Source of the DNA: Alviniconcha marisindica
Taxonomy: Eukaryota; Mollusca; Gastropoda; Provannidae
Direction: 5' to 3'
Assembly (NCBI GenBank): GCA_018857735.1
Contig: JABMCL010000509.1
Location: forward strand, 939,501-1,003,500
DNA length: 64,000 bases
A program made the translations under genes and the position numbers. Positions 36,509 through 48,309 of the stretch are shown in pieces. The notes under the pieces are model-generated. The model had not been told where the DNA came from. It ran no database searches and was given only the letters and a program-made list of their open reading frames with translations. Each line of letters begins with the position of its first letter. Within the stretch, counting starts at the first letter, position 1.

Positions 36509-37560
36509 CTGTAGTTGAAACATAATAACACAAATACCAGGTTTAAATTTCTGTTCATTTGGTCTTTTCATCCCTACTAACTTCCACCCCACCCTACATT
36601 GTGCCACAGTGTATTGTATTTTGTGTTGTATGAATTTTTTTGTCTTCATGTTGCATATTTATAGTGAATTGTCACAATAATTCTACTTTATATGCTGCAC
36701 TATATTGTATTTGTACTGCAATGCACATAAAAAAGCTACATCAGTTAAGAAATTCTATTCTGGCTTTCACTAGTTTCAGCACACACTTTAGAATGCATCT
36801 GTCCTGCTAGAAATAGAACCAAAACAACAATAACAATATGCTTTATTCATCCCAGGAAATGGGAAGGCCTGGGAAGATAAAAAAAATTTTTTTAAACATC
36901 TCCCTAATCACAATGTTAATGTCATGGTAATGCTTCTTTTCTTTTTCTTTCTTCTTCTTTTTGTTGTTGTTGTTGTGTATTTGTACAATTTGTATAAATA
37001 GATAATTTACGGCTATGCCTTTTTTAAACTCTTAGTTCACATCACAGACGGCAATAATAAACCTGTAGAGTTGCAGAAGTGTACTGAGGAGTAAGAATTT
37101 GTGTCATGGCATCATGCTGTTCCAATCGACTGAACAAATGAAAAAATGCTGTCCGACAGCGGCAAATCAACTCCGAAACGTCTGCCGTCGTAAAAACGGG
37201 TATTTTCGCCATTACGAAGTAAACACTTGAACGTATAAGTTTTTCTCTTTCAGTCGAAACACTAAGAAAAAATTAGGTTCGTTGATCGAAACGTGGACAT
37301 TACTGTGCAAAATTCGGTCACTCGCGATCGAAACACTGACCTCGAAACATCCGAGAAACAGCGGGCTATCGAACGAAGACATCACTTTGAATTTGCACAC
37401 TGCCGACCGAAACCTGTTGAATAATGGTCACTTCGCTTACAATTATGAATGAAAATGCAAAAATAACGTTGTATCAATGAAAAGTAACTATTTAATCTGT
37501 CGGATGCAACATCACATTTCGATCGAAACTGTAAAAAGGTACATGACCCAAATCGAAAAT
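34200..37560. other. gene-free tract with scattered CTGTCGGATGTAACA and CGAAAC motifs
   Basis: Copies of CTGTCGGATGyAACA or its inverse lie near 35037, 35212, 35370, 35570 and 37497. CGAAAC occurs at least seven times at 37170-37530. (AT)n covers 36446-36505. A retroelement-like tail (CTTTATTCATCCC) is at 36840. No coding exon is supported. Confidence 0.5.
36446..36505. repeat. (AT)n microsatellite, 60 bp
   Basis: Uninterrupted AT dinucleotides. Confidence 0.97.
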
Positions 37561-37568
37561 TCACTCAC

Positions 37569-37612
37569 CGTTCCTTGTTGGCACCATGTTTGAAGAGAAA
37601 GTGGGTAAACAT
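37569..37612 (-). promoter_or_regulatory. candidate first exon with a strong splice donor
   Basis: In minus sense, a CpG-bearing segment (GCGCGGCC) precedes ATG at 37612. The frame MFTHFLFKHGANKE runs 44 nt to CG|GTGAGTGA, a near-perfect donor. A second ATG at 37587 is out of frame. The nearest downstream minus-strand gene is CDC26 (31907), so this could be its 5' exon across a ~5.7 kb intron, or a short exon of an unknown gene. Only the donor and local composition support it. Confidence 0.25.
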
Positions 37613-37699
37613 GGCCGCGCTTTGTGCAAAAAGACCGCATTCACAAAATTGACATTTATCCCCAGAATCGGCAATTCTTCGATCGTAACGGACTGACAG

Positions 37700-38273
37700 A
37701 ATAAAAACATTGAAATTTTAAACTTGAAATTGTTTATTACGAACGGAATCCAACGCTTTTATTATCACTGCTTTCAACTAAACACTGATTTTAGCAACAG
37801 CTTCTTTGTTTCACCACCCACAAGTCCGCAGTGAATAGTAGCAGACAAACGTTTTCGTCAGCATTGGAACAGGACCCAATGCGTTTCAATCAAAATAAAC
37901 ATATGTTTATTTCAATTATTCAGATTTTACAAATCGTTATGAGCCGTTTTCTCAAGCATTAAAAAGCTTTGACTATGTCCTGTCAGGCAGCAAAGGGAAA
38001 ATTGCCTAAAGAAGAAAGATGCAAACAAAACGACAACTGAAGCAGGGGCACCCGAAATGTCCACCCTTCCTTGCCGATTTTCGGCCCGGACTTGGTGTAA
38101 ATTTTCATATTTTACTAACTCAAAACTGACTTTGGGAGTCAAGTTTATCTTTATTATCTCTTTGATGCATACTCTTTCAGATAAAGTTAGGTTTCTTCAG
38201 AGAAAACTTAAACCTGAAGAAGCATTTATGACCAAAAAATGGATGGTCCTCGCCGAGCACCTTTTGGCACAGG

Positions 38274-38312
<39 letters not shown>

Positions 38313-39140
38313 GGACAGTAATACTAATAGTGTGTGTGTGTGTGTGTGTGTGTGCGTGTGTGATTACAGTTTACACACACACACACAATTTTAGAATGAA
38401 CGCAGAGCAGTTAATCTGTGCAACTTTAATTCATGTCCCTCCACCTCCTTTCCTTTGTAGTCCAAACAGCACACACAGTATCCTTCCCCATGGTTTAGTA
38501 TTGCGGTTGATCGAAACTGCCTTCGCTCAGGCGATACCCAGTAGGCCTAACATAGCCGCAGGAACGTCCCAGTCAACAAACTTCCGCCTTACGCAGGGGC
38601 AGAGCACTCTAAAATTTCCTCTCATGGGAATGTCTATATTGCCTTTTTTACGCATAACTAATGCTGTCGCATGGTTCAGGAGCTGTGTGAGAGTCGAGGT
38701 GGACGTCCTGGACTGTCCGTCCTAACGAGCCTTCTGGTTTCCGTGGACGTAAAGATTTATTGCACCGTGCTTCGGCATTGGTCACAACTTGTCCCTAATA
38801 TGTCAACTGACATCTGAGGACATAAAGCATCACTTCATCATCATCATCAACTAATGCTGATCAATGATCTGCCACAAGACTTCAAATGGTACCATGAACA
38901 GATTGTCAAAAGTCAAAGATTAAGATACCACTACTCAAAACTCTTTTAAGTTTTGTCTGGATTTCTCGTAATTTGTTTAATTTTTCTTCCATCTGCCCAT
39001 GTTCCAAAACCCATTTTCAAATCCTCTTCTGATCATTTTGTTTCATTTCATGCCGGGGTTGTGATGTGGGCTGGGGATCGGGGGGGGGGGGGGGTCAGAG
39101 AAACTTGCCTACATACATCACGATGATACCGACAGAAGGC
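37700..39140. other. no supported gene; (AT)n and (TG)n at 38277-38362
   Basis: A 222-codon frame at 38057-38725 (+) runs through the microsatellites and has no recognisable domain, so I do not call it. A 15-G tract lies at 39080-39094. Confidence 0.45.
38277..38362. repeat. (AT)n then (TG)n compound microsatellite
   Basis: AT repeats to 38307, a 23-bp spacer, then TG repeats from 38331 to 38362. Confidence 0.95.
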
Positions 39141-39141
39141 T

Positions 39142-39302
39142 AGGCCACCAGCACACTCCGAGCATCGCTTTCCGGCACCTTCCTCCAAAGTTTTTGTTTC
39201 AGAAGTAAGGATGTCGTAAACCAGCGCTGGGGGGTGGGCCACAAGCACACTCCAAACTTTGAAGGAAGGTGCCGGAAAGCGATGCTCGGAGTGTGGGCCA
39301 CA
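39142..39302. repeat. inverted repeat, arms about 44 bp, third copy at 42529-42573
   Basis: The left arm (39150-39193) contains CACTCCGAGCATCGCTTTCC and the right arm (39254-39297) its near-perfect inverse; the spacer is about 60 bp. The motif of the right arm returns in direct orientation at about 42529-42573, on the far side of the LINE relic. Confidence 0.85.
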
Positions 39303-39959
39303 AGCAGACGTTTTGTCGTTTGCCCTTGTCGACCTAATCATGCTAATGGCCTATGCAGTATATGTTCAGCAGCCACACATTTAACCTTTAAAAAATATTA
39401 TCCTAAATGCAGATGCATTGTGTGCTTTAAAATAACGTACAACAAAATTTTAAACCCATCAACGTACCAGAATTTCCGCATGGGTTGTCTGCGAAGTGCT
39501 ATTCCAAATGTTCGAAGTAGGCGGCCATGTGCATTGTGAGCATGCGCACATGTCACAAAGGCAATGCTTCCGGTCTCATGATCATCTCATTTGTCGTCTG
39601 TACGCATACAAACCAGTGCGGCCTCACAATTTGTCTGGTGATCGTCTGATCAACACTCTGAAACATGAAGAAGGGACGGGTGGATTCTGCTTTAAATACG
39701 GCACCAGTGGTGACGTGTATGAAAACGCTGATGATGGTGTTCAACTTCATATTTTGGGTGAGAATCTTTTTTTCTGTTTTCAGTATTATATTTGCGGACG
39801 CCAGGCTGAAAATCTGGAACTTGCTGAGCGGAAAGTGAAAAGCAAAATCGGTGCATCCTACAGGTTGCTGCTCTTGAGCAATCTGTGTCTTGGGTCACAT
39901 TTGATCTACATCTAATGAGTTTTTACAAGTAATGTTGATATTCTTCATTATTTGTTCAA

Positions 39960-42290
39960 TTCATGAACAAAGATTCAAACACTCCCATCACGAAGGTAAA
40001 CAGTACTCCAACCAGCTAAACCAGATAATTCTTGACCTTGTCATAGAGAATGACTTGGACTTTGGAGCAGCAGGCAGACTTTCCCACCCGGAAAGACAAG
40101 ACTCTAGATCTTATCATGACTACCCACCCAAGCTTCAAAACTCGATGCAAACCACAGCCGGCAGTAGCCAACAGCGACCATGGCTTAGTGCGGTTACAAA
40201 GTCTACGACACTTCTCTCTCTCCCCCCCCCCCCCCCCCCCCCCCCCATCATCCAAAGCCTCCACGTCGCAAGACATATCTGTGGAAACAAGCCAACATCG
40301 AAGGCATCAACTGATCAAGCAGGATGTACATAAATACACACCAGCCTTCACTTGTGACCCAGACTACTGCATCACCTCATGCCCTAGAGCAGATATATCT
40401 GGACAGACTTCAGGGAGAAACTCCACCAGATCTTGGAGTTCAAGCGAGTCCCATCCAAGACCATTCTAATTTCCACCCCAGATATAGTAGCCCTTGGATC
40501 AACACATCAGTCCACATGGCTGTCCATAGGAAAAAGTGAGCACACAAACAAGCACGGAAGATGGGTAAGAAGGACGCAGATCGCTACAGACGACTGGAAA
40601 CCCAGACAGAGTACAAGATCAGACAGGCCAACAAAAGGTATATGGAAGAGAATGTCAGCAAGGGACAGGAGTCCACAGGAGTTTCCCCTTTGAAGGACAA
40701 AGGAGGGTTTCCTGAAAAGCGACAATGTTAGCAAGGACAAGGTGGAAATCCTGAACCACCAGTTCAAATCTGTCTTCACTGAGGAGGACACCACCAACAT
40801 CCCCAGCAAAGGCAAGAGCCTTTCCCAGACATGCCAAACATCACAGTCAGTGATACAAACTTCTCCAAAATCTCTGCCTTGAAATTATAATGGACCAAAC
40901 TCCACCCCAGCCTTCATATTGAAGACAGCAGCAGACAAGCTCATCCCAGTGCTGAAGGGGATCTTCCAGCTCTCTATGGATCTTGGTCAGCTACCCTCAG
41001 ATTGGAAAGAGACCAACATCATGCTGATCTTCAAGTTCAAGAAGGAGGACCACCATCAGCCTACCAACTACTGCCCAGTATCCCTAACATCCATCATCAG
41101 CAAGATACTGGAGCGCATTATCCACAGCAGCATCATGCAACACTTTGATGGCCACCAGATACTGTCCCATGCCCAGCATGGCTTTAAAAAGAAGCAGTGG
41201 ACTGATGTGGTCATGTGAAACACAACTACTGGTCACTGCCCGTGACATTGTCAAGAACCTAGCTCAAGGAGACCTAGTAGACCTGGCGTCGCTTGACTTT
41301 TCCAAGGCCTTCAGCAGAAACCACTGCTACGGAGTGATTAACAACACTCTGAGTTGGATCCAGGTATTCCTCACCAGCAGAAGTCAGCAGGTGGTCCTAG
41401 AAGGTGCACACTCGTCCCTGTCTCCAGTCCTGTCTGGTGTACCCCAAGGTACAGTTTTGGGACCTCTTCTGTTTGTGGCTTCCATCAACGATCTTCCTGA
41501 TGCAATCAAGTCCTCTAACATCAGACTGTTCGCAGATGACAGCCTCCTCTACAGGAAAATCTGCAACCAGGAACTGCTGCAACAGGACCTACAGTGCTTG
41601 GAGGGTTGGGAGAACACTTGGCAGATGAGCTTCAACACCATCAAATTTAACCAAGCAAACAAAAGAGCATACTCCCAACAACCTACCATCTCCATGGACA
41701 ACAACTAGTGGTGGTGAGCTCCAGAAAATACCTGGGGGTAATGGTCACAGATGACCTCTCCTGGACAGACTATATGCTGAGATGGTGGTGGCCAAAGGAA
41801 ACAGGACACTGGGCTTCCTCCGGAGGAGCTTCCAAGGCTGCACCACAAAGATCAGGTCCGCCACGTACGTCACTATGGTACACCCTATGCTGGAATACAC
41901 ATCAACTGTCTGGGACCCCCACAAGCGGAAAGGTACAGCATCAAGCAGCAAGGTATGCCTGCAACAATTTCAGAAACAGGATGCCTGGTACCATACAATT
42001 GCTGCTCGACAGTCTGAAATGGAACAGCCTTGAACAACGCAGGCTCCACAACCACCCCCGTGTGCTGTACTGGATCAGCAGGTTGGTCGACTTGAATTGG
42101 AAGCCCAGAAACTATGTCGTACTTCAAACAAAATCAACATGCTGTACAAGTTTGTAGGTGGCCTGTTTGGCACCAAACCCAGAGAGGGAACTCACGTCTT
42201 CACCCAAAACCCAGCCCATGGCCATGAGACCAAGCTTCTCGTCCCCGATTCCAAAACACAATAAAGTTGTAACAGACAACTTAAAGTATA
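39960..42290 (+). pseudogene. non-LTR retrotransposon relic, endonuclease plus reverse transcriptase (Jockey/CR1 type)
   Basis: Domains occur in LINE order across frameshifts. The endonuclease C-terminal part gives DKTLDLIMTTHPSF and NSDHGLV (40090-40190). After a C tract (40222-40246) comes a linker. The reverse-transcriptase start is ADKLIPVLKGIFQLS, then PSDWKETNIMLIFK and NYCPVSLTSIISKILERI (40919-41180). Then DLASLDFSKAFS, GVPQGTVLGPLLF and LFADDSLLY (41280-41560, catalytic box intact). The connection region has RKYLGVMVTDDLSW and LEYTSTVWDPH (41720-41930). Stops and frame changes at 41217, 41708 and elsewhere make it inactive. The 3' end is near 42290. Confidence 0.92.
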
Positions 42291-42528
42291 TCAAGCATTT
42301 CTTTAATAACCACCCTCGTTGCTTACACCAGCACAAATAAAACCAAAATCATTTGAATCTAGACGGAACTCTTTTCTTACCTGGTGCAGATGTGCCTCAT
42401 GCTTCACTGCTATGCTGCTTTCACAGTATTATTAATGCCCAAACCTTCTGGAGGGTACTGGCAACATCAATGGACAGCTGCACAGAGGTAAACAGTGCCC
42501 CTTCAGTAGCAGAACCAATTTTGGCAGA

Positions 42529-42573
42529 CTTTGGAGGAAGGTGCTGGTAAGCGATGCTTGGAGTGTGAGTCAA
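42529..42573 (+). repeat. third copy of the 39254-39297 hairpin arm
   Basis: GACTTTGGAGGAAGGTGCTGG and GCGATGCTTGGAGTGTG match the right arm with a few changes. Confidence 0.8.
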
Positions 42574-42599
42574 ACTCTGTGCAGACTGTCCTTCACAAG

Positions 42600-43031
42600 A
42601 GTCTTTGAAATGAGGTCTGCTCTGTGTGTGTGTGTGTGTGTGTATACATACTGTCTGCATGCAAAGACATAATAATTAATGTTTAATGTACATTAAAGAT
42701 CCTTTAGCTGGACTAAAGTTGAGACTCTCGGTACACACAGTACCAGCAATTTAAAAAAAATCCTGTGCCAGCCCAGTCAGCCAATACAGTCAACATTACA
42801 CAAAAGGGACTCCCCCGATAACATTTTAATAGAGGTCATGCTTCTCTTTTTAAAGTAAAATTTCTGTTCACCACTCCAGTCTCCACCCTGACACAACACA
42901 GTCTGCAAAACAACAGTCATGCCAAGGCGCCAGACTTTGCACTGTCAGTGTCGTCTTCATGCCTGTGCCAAAGACAGTCTGTCAAGTGTCATCCAAACAT
43001 CATTGTACTCCTATATCTTATGTTGCTTAAC
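42600..43031. other. no gene seen; short (TG)n at 42622-42642
   Basis: No exon supported before 43032. Confidence 0.35.
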
Positions 43032-43118
43032 AGCTGGTGGTTTGATGGTTTTCTCAGTCGTTTCAAGGGTTTCTTCATTTGAAGCAGACAATGATACAGA
43101 CAATTCAGTTGACCCTGG
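43032..43118 (+). CDS. possible internal exon, unrecognised
   Basis: Bounded by TTGCTTAACAG and CCTGG|GTGAGAA; one frame reads GGLMVFSVVSRVSSFEADND, then TDNSVDP. It could be a short internal exon with an acidic tail, but no family or neighbouring exon is recognised. The sites may be coincidental. Confidence 0.18.
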
Positions 43119-43495
43119 GTGAGAAAATACTGACATATGCTTCATTGCACCATGTTGATGCAGTTAGATCTATCATAGAATGAAAGCAGAGCAGGAAAAA
43201 TCATCCAGCAAAGCTGATTTATCCAAACAGAAATAGAAGTTTTTAGAACAGTCCAGTATCTTGCAGTCAGCACTCATACTTTGGAGGGTGATGGCAGTGA
43301 ACATTTGTGCACTGTATAATACTTAATAGGCTAATTAGTTTTTGTGTGTATCATGTGACGCATTCAGCATCTGGTGTGACAGTGATTTTTCATTGTTTTG
43401 CTTGCTGATCAACACAGGAAGCGATCTTGTTTATCCTGAGATTCCACTTGCTTCTTGCAGAATGAATGCGTGTGTTTTTTCACTTCAGGAGCTGC

Positions 43496-43498
<3 letters not shown>

Positions 43499-43554
<56 letters not shown>
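43499..43554. repeat. (AT)n microsatellite
   Basis: About 28 AT units. Confidence 0.97.
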
Positions 43555-43557
<3 letters not shown>

Positions 43558-43772
43558 AGTATCTAACTAGTAACAGGGATTGACTTCATACTTATTACTA
43601 TCATAGTCCAATTTACTTGTGCAGAAGACAAAAAAATATTACTATCAGTAGATGCAGAAAAGCATCGACAAGTATTTGAATTAATCCCTGAGGTTAATTA
43701 AACATATATATATGAACTATTGCAGACTGTATCCCTGTTAGTGTTACTGATAATTATAAAATTACTTAAGAA

Positions 43773-43776
<4 letters not shown>

Positions 43777-43847
<71 letters not shown>
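43777..43847. repeat. (AT)n microsatellite
   Basis: About 35 AT units. Confidence 0.97.
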
Positions 43848-43849
<2 letters not shown>

Positions 43850-44930
43850 AGATACGAAGATAGATATAATAGAAAAATACTAATTGCTATTTTCATAAAA
43901 TTGATGTGTTCTTGACAAGTGTAATGTAAATCAGTGATGATAAAGACAACAATAAAAGCCCTGTAGGAAGTATTATAACAACAAAAGCCCTGTAGGATTA
44001 GGAAGTGTTGTAATGAAAATATTTAATAAAAAGAGATTTTGTTGTAATGTTTGATGACCATGGCATAAGTTCACATAACAAACAACTCAACCAAAAGCAG
44101 ATAAATATCCTACATCTCATTGCTTTTACAGTTTTAGCTTCAAAAAGGGGTTCACGCTCCAAAATTAGCTTTTTGTGTTGTGTCCTAGTGGATGATATGT
44201 GTTATGGTGGAATAGTGTTCTTTTTAACCTTGTTTTAGAATGCTAGCACTGTGGCAGTCTTTCTTGTTTCAGTTTTTTTTTTCATTACCTGTGTAAATTA
44301 AATGTTACTGCTTGATTTACCATAGTGTATGTGTGTACAAAAAAAGAGAGCAAATCAATCTTCCAGTTGCACATCTGATCAGTTTAACTTTAAGCATAAA
44401 AAGTTGGTTGCAGAATACAAAAAAGAAAAGATCATGTGTAACAGTGTATGCCAGACATCAAACATTACAACTAATTTCCATCATAAATGCTAAGTTATAA
44501 TATATGAAGCAGACAAGGCAATACTTTTTCAGCTACCGGTCTTTCTTCCTTCTTAACAATGCAACAGCTTGTACATAAAATATGGCATCAGACAAAAAAT
44601 AACAAGCTAATCTAAGCTAATCTTGTCTTTAAAGGCATTTAACAGCTAACATTACAAAAAACGTAGAGGAAGTATTTTCCTCTTTTGCAAGGTAACTGCT
44701 AAGGATACAACTATTCATAAAAAGCATTTTCATTGAGATAATTTTGAACCTGAGTTTTCAACCCCTCTGTCAATTTTTGTGCCCACATTTTGGCACAAAG
44801 TCATTTTATATACTGCTTAATTTAACCCATCAGTCCTCAGACATATTACGCTGAGATATCATAAGGGTTGACTATTATACATGTGATGTTGTGCAATGCA
44901 TAAAGGGATGGGGGGGAGGGGGGGGGAATC
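43848..44930. other. no supported gene; fragment of a short repeat near 44226
   Basis: TTGTTTTAGAATGCTAGCAC at 44226-44245 is an inverted piece of the 58240-58375 repeat. A G-rich run is at 44911-44927. No exon. Confidence 0.4.
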
Positions 44931-45116
44931 ACACTTGACAGTATTCATTTCCAAATATCCAACTAAATCAACCTGGCTACTAAGTACTATAGCAGAGTCA
45001 GGGGCCAAACCCTGACTGGCAAAATAATCTTCATAGTCATCCCACACTCCAAGCCTCAGGTTCCAGCACCCTTCATCCAAACTCAGCTGTAACCGGTTAT
45101 TAAATTTAGGGGGCAC
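44930..45116 (-). CDS. possible exon or retroelement fragment, unrecognised
   Basis: Minus-strand peptide from PPKFNNRLQLSLDEGCWNLR to VDLVGYLEMNTVKCDS, about 60 residues of ordinary protein composition (acidic, aromatic: GVWDDYEDYFASQGL), followed by a low-complexity C/G tract. Upstream it is open for a few more codons. No splice sites fit clearly and I recognise no domain. It could be an exon, a mobile-element fragment or chance. Confidence 0.22.
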
Positions 45117-46586
45117 TCTTTATTTCTGCGCATTTGTCCACCAGATTTGCCTAAGTTAAGTCTATCTCATGTTGTCAGACCCCTCAGTAAAATTTGCAAA
45201 AAAGGTTTGGGCACTGTTAGTATTACTAAATAAGACTATGGAATTAAGGTAGCACTGAGGTATCAACTCAAAGCAACAGGTATTAGCATACTGTAACTAA
45301 GACTGTGAAATTACAGTATCAAGGCAGCAGGTATTAGTATTTTATAACTAAGACTGGAATTAAGGTATTATTGAAGCACTCATGTAAACACAGGGCACGG
45401 GCAAAAGTCCCATATATATATATGTATTAAAAATGATTTTGGTTTTATGTGTGCCAGCATACGCATCATGAACATATGGAGAGAAAAAATTCCACCTGGT
45501 AAAGTGGTATAATTCGAGTCTTCTGTCACAAAATTGCTGCTAATGCTATATTATCTGAAGGTTTTGGGAAACATCTTCTTTCAAGCAGGCCTTAAAAACT
45601 CATATATATATCTCTTCAAATCTGCATATAATTAATAATACCCCCCCCCCCCCCCCCCCCTCCCCCAACCACACGCCCCACTGTGTGTGTGTGCAATATC
45701 CTGCTGTACATTTTTGTATTTGCAGTATATCTACTTATACATGTGTGCTAAAATCAGAGTTTGGTCGTGTTTGGTTACTGACAACTGGTTTATTTACTGA
45801 AATTGATGTATGTAAATTCTTGCGTATGGCCCAAAACCTTTTTTATTTTATGGCACATTGTGCCCTAGATCTTGCTAGGGATCATGTGCCATAGAAATGT
45901 CCATTATTATTATTAAACCTGTGACATAAGCAATTTATGGCAGTGGTTGGAAGAAGGAATATATAAATCATTGCTTGGGGGTTGCAGTCCTTGAATGCCA
46001 GCACTCCCAGCTGACTGGAATCATTTTGTTTTCATAGGACCAGTTACTGTGCATAATTGTACAATGAAAGCATTGAGACTGCAGATCTCTGCACAATGGC
46101 AGATGAAGAAACAATAATGGTTTAAATGAGCTCTGCAAAACTGTTTGGAGAAGTATTGAACCAGCTCTGACCAAACTATTTCATTTTTGTCCCACTGATG
46201 AAGTTCCAAATAATAATGGCAGTACAGTGAGAGTGTAAACTGACTGAATGAGAGCTATTGAACTAGTTTAGTAGAACAGTTACTGAGTTAGCTATTAAAC
46301 TAATTTGTTCTGTCTGTCTCTCGCATTCATGCCTTATGTATGTATATATATATAGAGAGAGAGAGAGATATAGATATATATATATATAGATATATATAAA
46401 TGATGCCTGTAATTTGATATTTACTCATTGGTGGCTTGGCAAGGACTAGTTGTTAGGTTTTTGACTGATTGCCATTGGCATTGCAATGACTGGTACCTAC
46501 TTTATACACCCATAGAACTCCACCCAGTCCCATTTCAACTGCCTGTGAGGGTGACTTTTTTTCTTTTGTTTTCCCCCTCTCCCTTA
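45117..46586. other. no gene; C tract and SINE-like tail
   Basis: 20 C at 45641-45660. About 45830-45915 holds GGCACATTGTGCCCTAGATC and a short ATTATTATTATT tail, a likely SINE remnant. AT- and GA-rich runs are at 46340-46396. Confidence 0.45.
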
Positions 46587-47200
46587 AGCCTGTTCTTAAC
46601 TGGGCGAATGTTTGTTTGCTGAACATACTTCGGACACTTCGACGAGCAGTGATTCATTTCTTAATTGAATTTTTAGTTCGCCGAACATGGTTCGGACAGT
46701 CCAAACTTTACTTCGTTCTCAACTGGCTCGTAATGAGATGCAAGCTTCGGCCCGAACTTGCAGCAGATGCGCAGCAGACAGCATGATCAAAAATGTAGGC
46801 TAAAGTCAAGTCATGTCAAGTCAATATACTTTAATCATCCCTCACAGGGTAATTCAACTAACTACTATCTCATTCTGGGTCTCCGAGACAAGGCTGTGCC
46901 TCCCACAAGTCAACAAATAAACAAATTCCCTCCGAAGCGAGTGAAGAACCTAGCGACACCGTCATCCATTTTGATTTTGATTTTTTCTTCATTCACAGGA
47001 GAGCTCTGCTCTCAGCCAATCAGAGGCAATGATTGTTGAATAGGGCGAATGTTCCCAGAACATGTCGAGCGAATATAGCTTCAACGAATACTTCCAACTA
47101 GGTTCACGAAGAAAAGTTCGCCCAATTAAGAACCAACTAGCTTCGCCGAATACTTCCAACTGGGTTCGCGAAGAAACATTCACCCAATTAAGAATGGGCT
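46587..47200. mobile_element. Harbinger-like MITE
   Basis: Ends AGCCTGTTCTTAACTGGG and inverse of AGCCCATTCTTAATTGGG, flanked by TTA on both sides (46584-46586 and 47201-47203). A 3-bp TTA/TAA duplication and GGGC-type ends suit PIF/Harbinger. 614 bp, no transposase. A subterminal unit (CGAATACTTCCAACT, then CCAATTAAGAA) is repeated twice at 47085-47195, and a retroelement-tail piece sits at 46805-46860. Confidence 0.8.
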
Positions 47201-47203
47201 TTA

Positions 47204-48300
47204 CTGTTCTTTATATCAAATAAGCATTGACTACTGTTTTCTTCTCCAATATTAGTCATATGAATTGATCAGTTGTTTTACTGCCTTATTTGCTGGTTGT
47301 AACTTGTATGTTCATAATATATAACTGAGTGATGTATGCAAGTGTGCGTCTGGCACTGTGAACATGGTTTACATGCTGTGTTTTGTGTGGAAATTCTCAT
47401 GTATAAAATTTCACCCACTCATTCATGATGCCTATAATTTTATATTTACTCATCAGTAGCATAGCAAGAACTAGTTGTTAATTAATTGTTACTTGTTAGA
47501 CAGGTTTTTGACTGAACCTAAACTACAATCCTTGTAAAGTAAAGCTTTTAATAATACTTGTCGTGTTTATTTGTGTTTGTAGTATAAAAAGGACTGGCTG
47601 TTAGATAGGTCCAAATGGACCTAACACTACTATTACTGAGTACTATCATTGAGTATTAAAGTTTGAGTTCGAGTTTTCGCTCTCTTCATGAATCTCTTTC
47701 CTTTTACTCATCAATCTGATAGATGTGGTACATGTATGCGTGTGTGTGCACACACACACAGATCAGCATGCCATGGCTTGAATGCTTGGCCTATCTTGAC
47801 TCCCATCACACAAAATGGATGGGATGCAATCCAATACCAGTGACAACAATAATCCAATGACCACCAGTGGTTATTCCATTCCATATAAATATTTATATCT
47901 TGAATATAAATATATTTATATCAAGCTACAGCTTGGTTGTGAGTGAAGCTTTTTGATGACAAATGCTGAAAATTGTGATCGATTTTTAAGTACTTCTATA
48001 ATACATTTGCATTATGTTTATTATATAATATAAATATATATCTGTATTGTTTAATTCTAGTTCTTATAGTTATACTTCACAGAATATAGTTTCTCAGTTA
48101 TTCACTTATTGTACTGTAGCTGTATTATATATATACATTATCTAGTTTGTTCACACCACTAGTTACTAAAATTGTAAGATTGCATTATATTATGTGTGTT
48201 GATGCAATTCACTGTGAGACTAAAATGATATTGTGATATCAAATAAATAAATCCTGTCTCCTCTAAAATGATATAGAGAGAGAGAGAGAGAGAGATATCT
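47204..48300. other. no gene seen
   Basis: AT-rich sequence with a short CA tract near 47750. AATACATTTGC-type AT runs only; GA repeat at 48275-48294. Confidence 0.35.
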
Positions 48301-48309
48301 ATAGATATA

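Noticed and set aside
38057..38725. 222-codon plus frame, longest in that region
   Set aside because: Passes through AT and TG microsatellites; no domain, no splice signal. The downstream half could be coding but nothing supports it.
39496..39915. 139-codon plus frame
   Set aside because: No recognisable domain or splice support, close to a hairpin repeat and a LINE relic.
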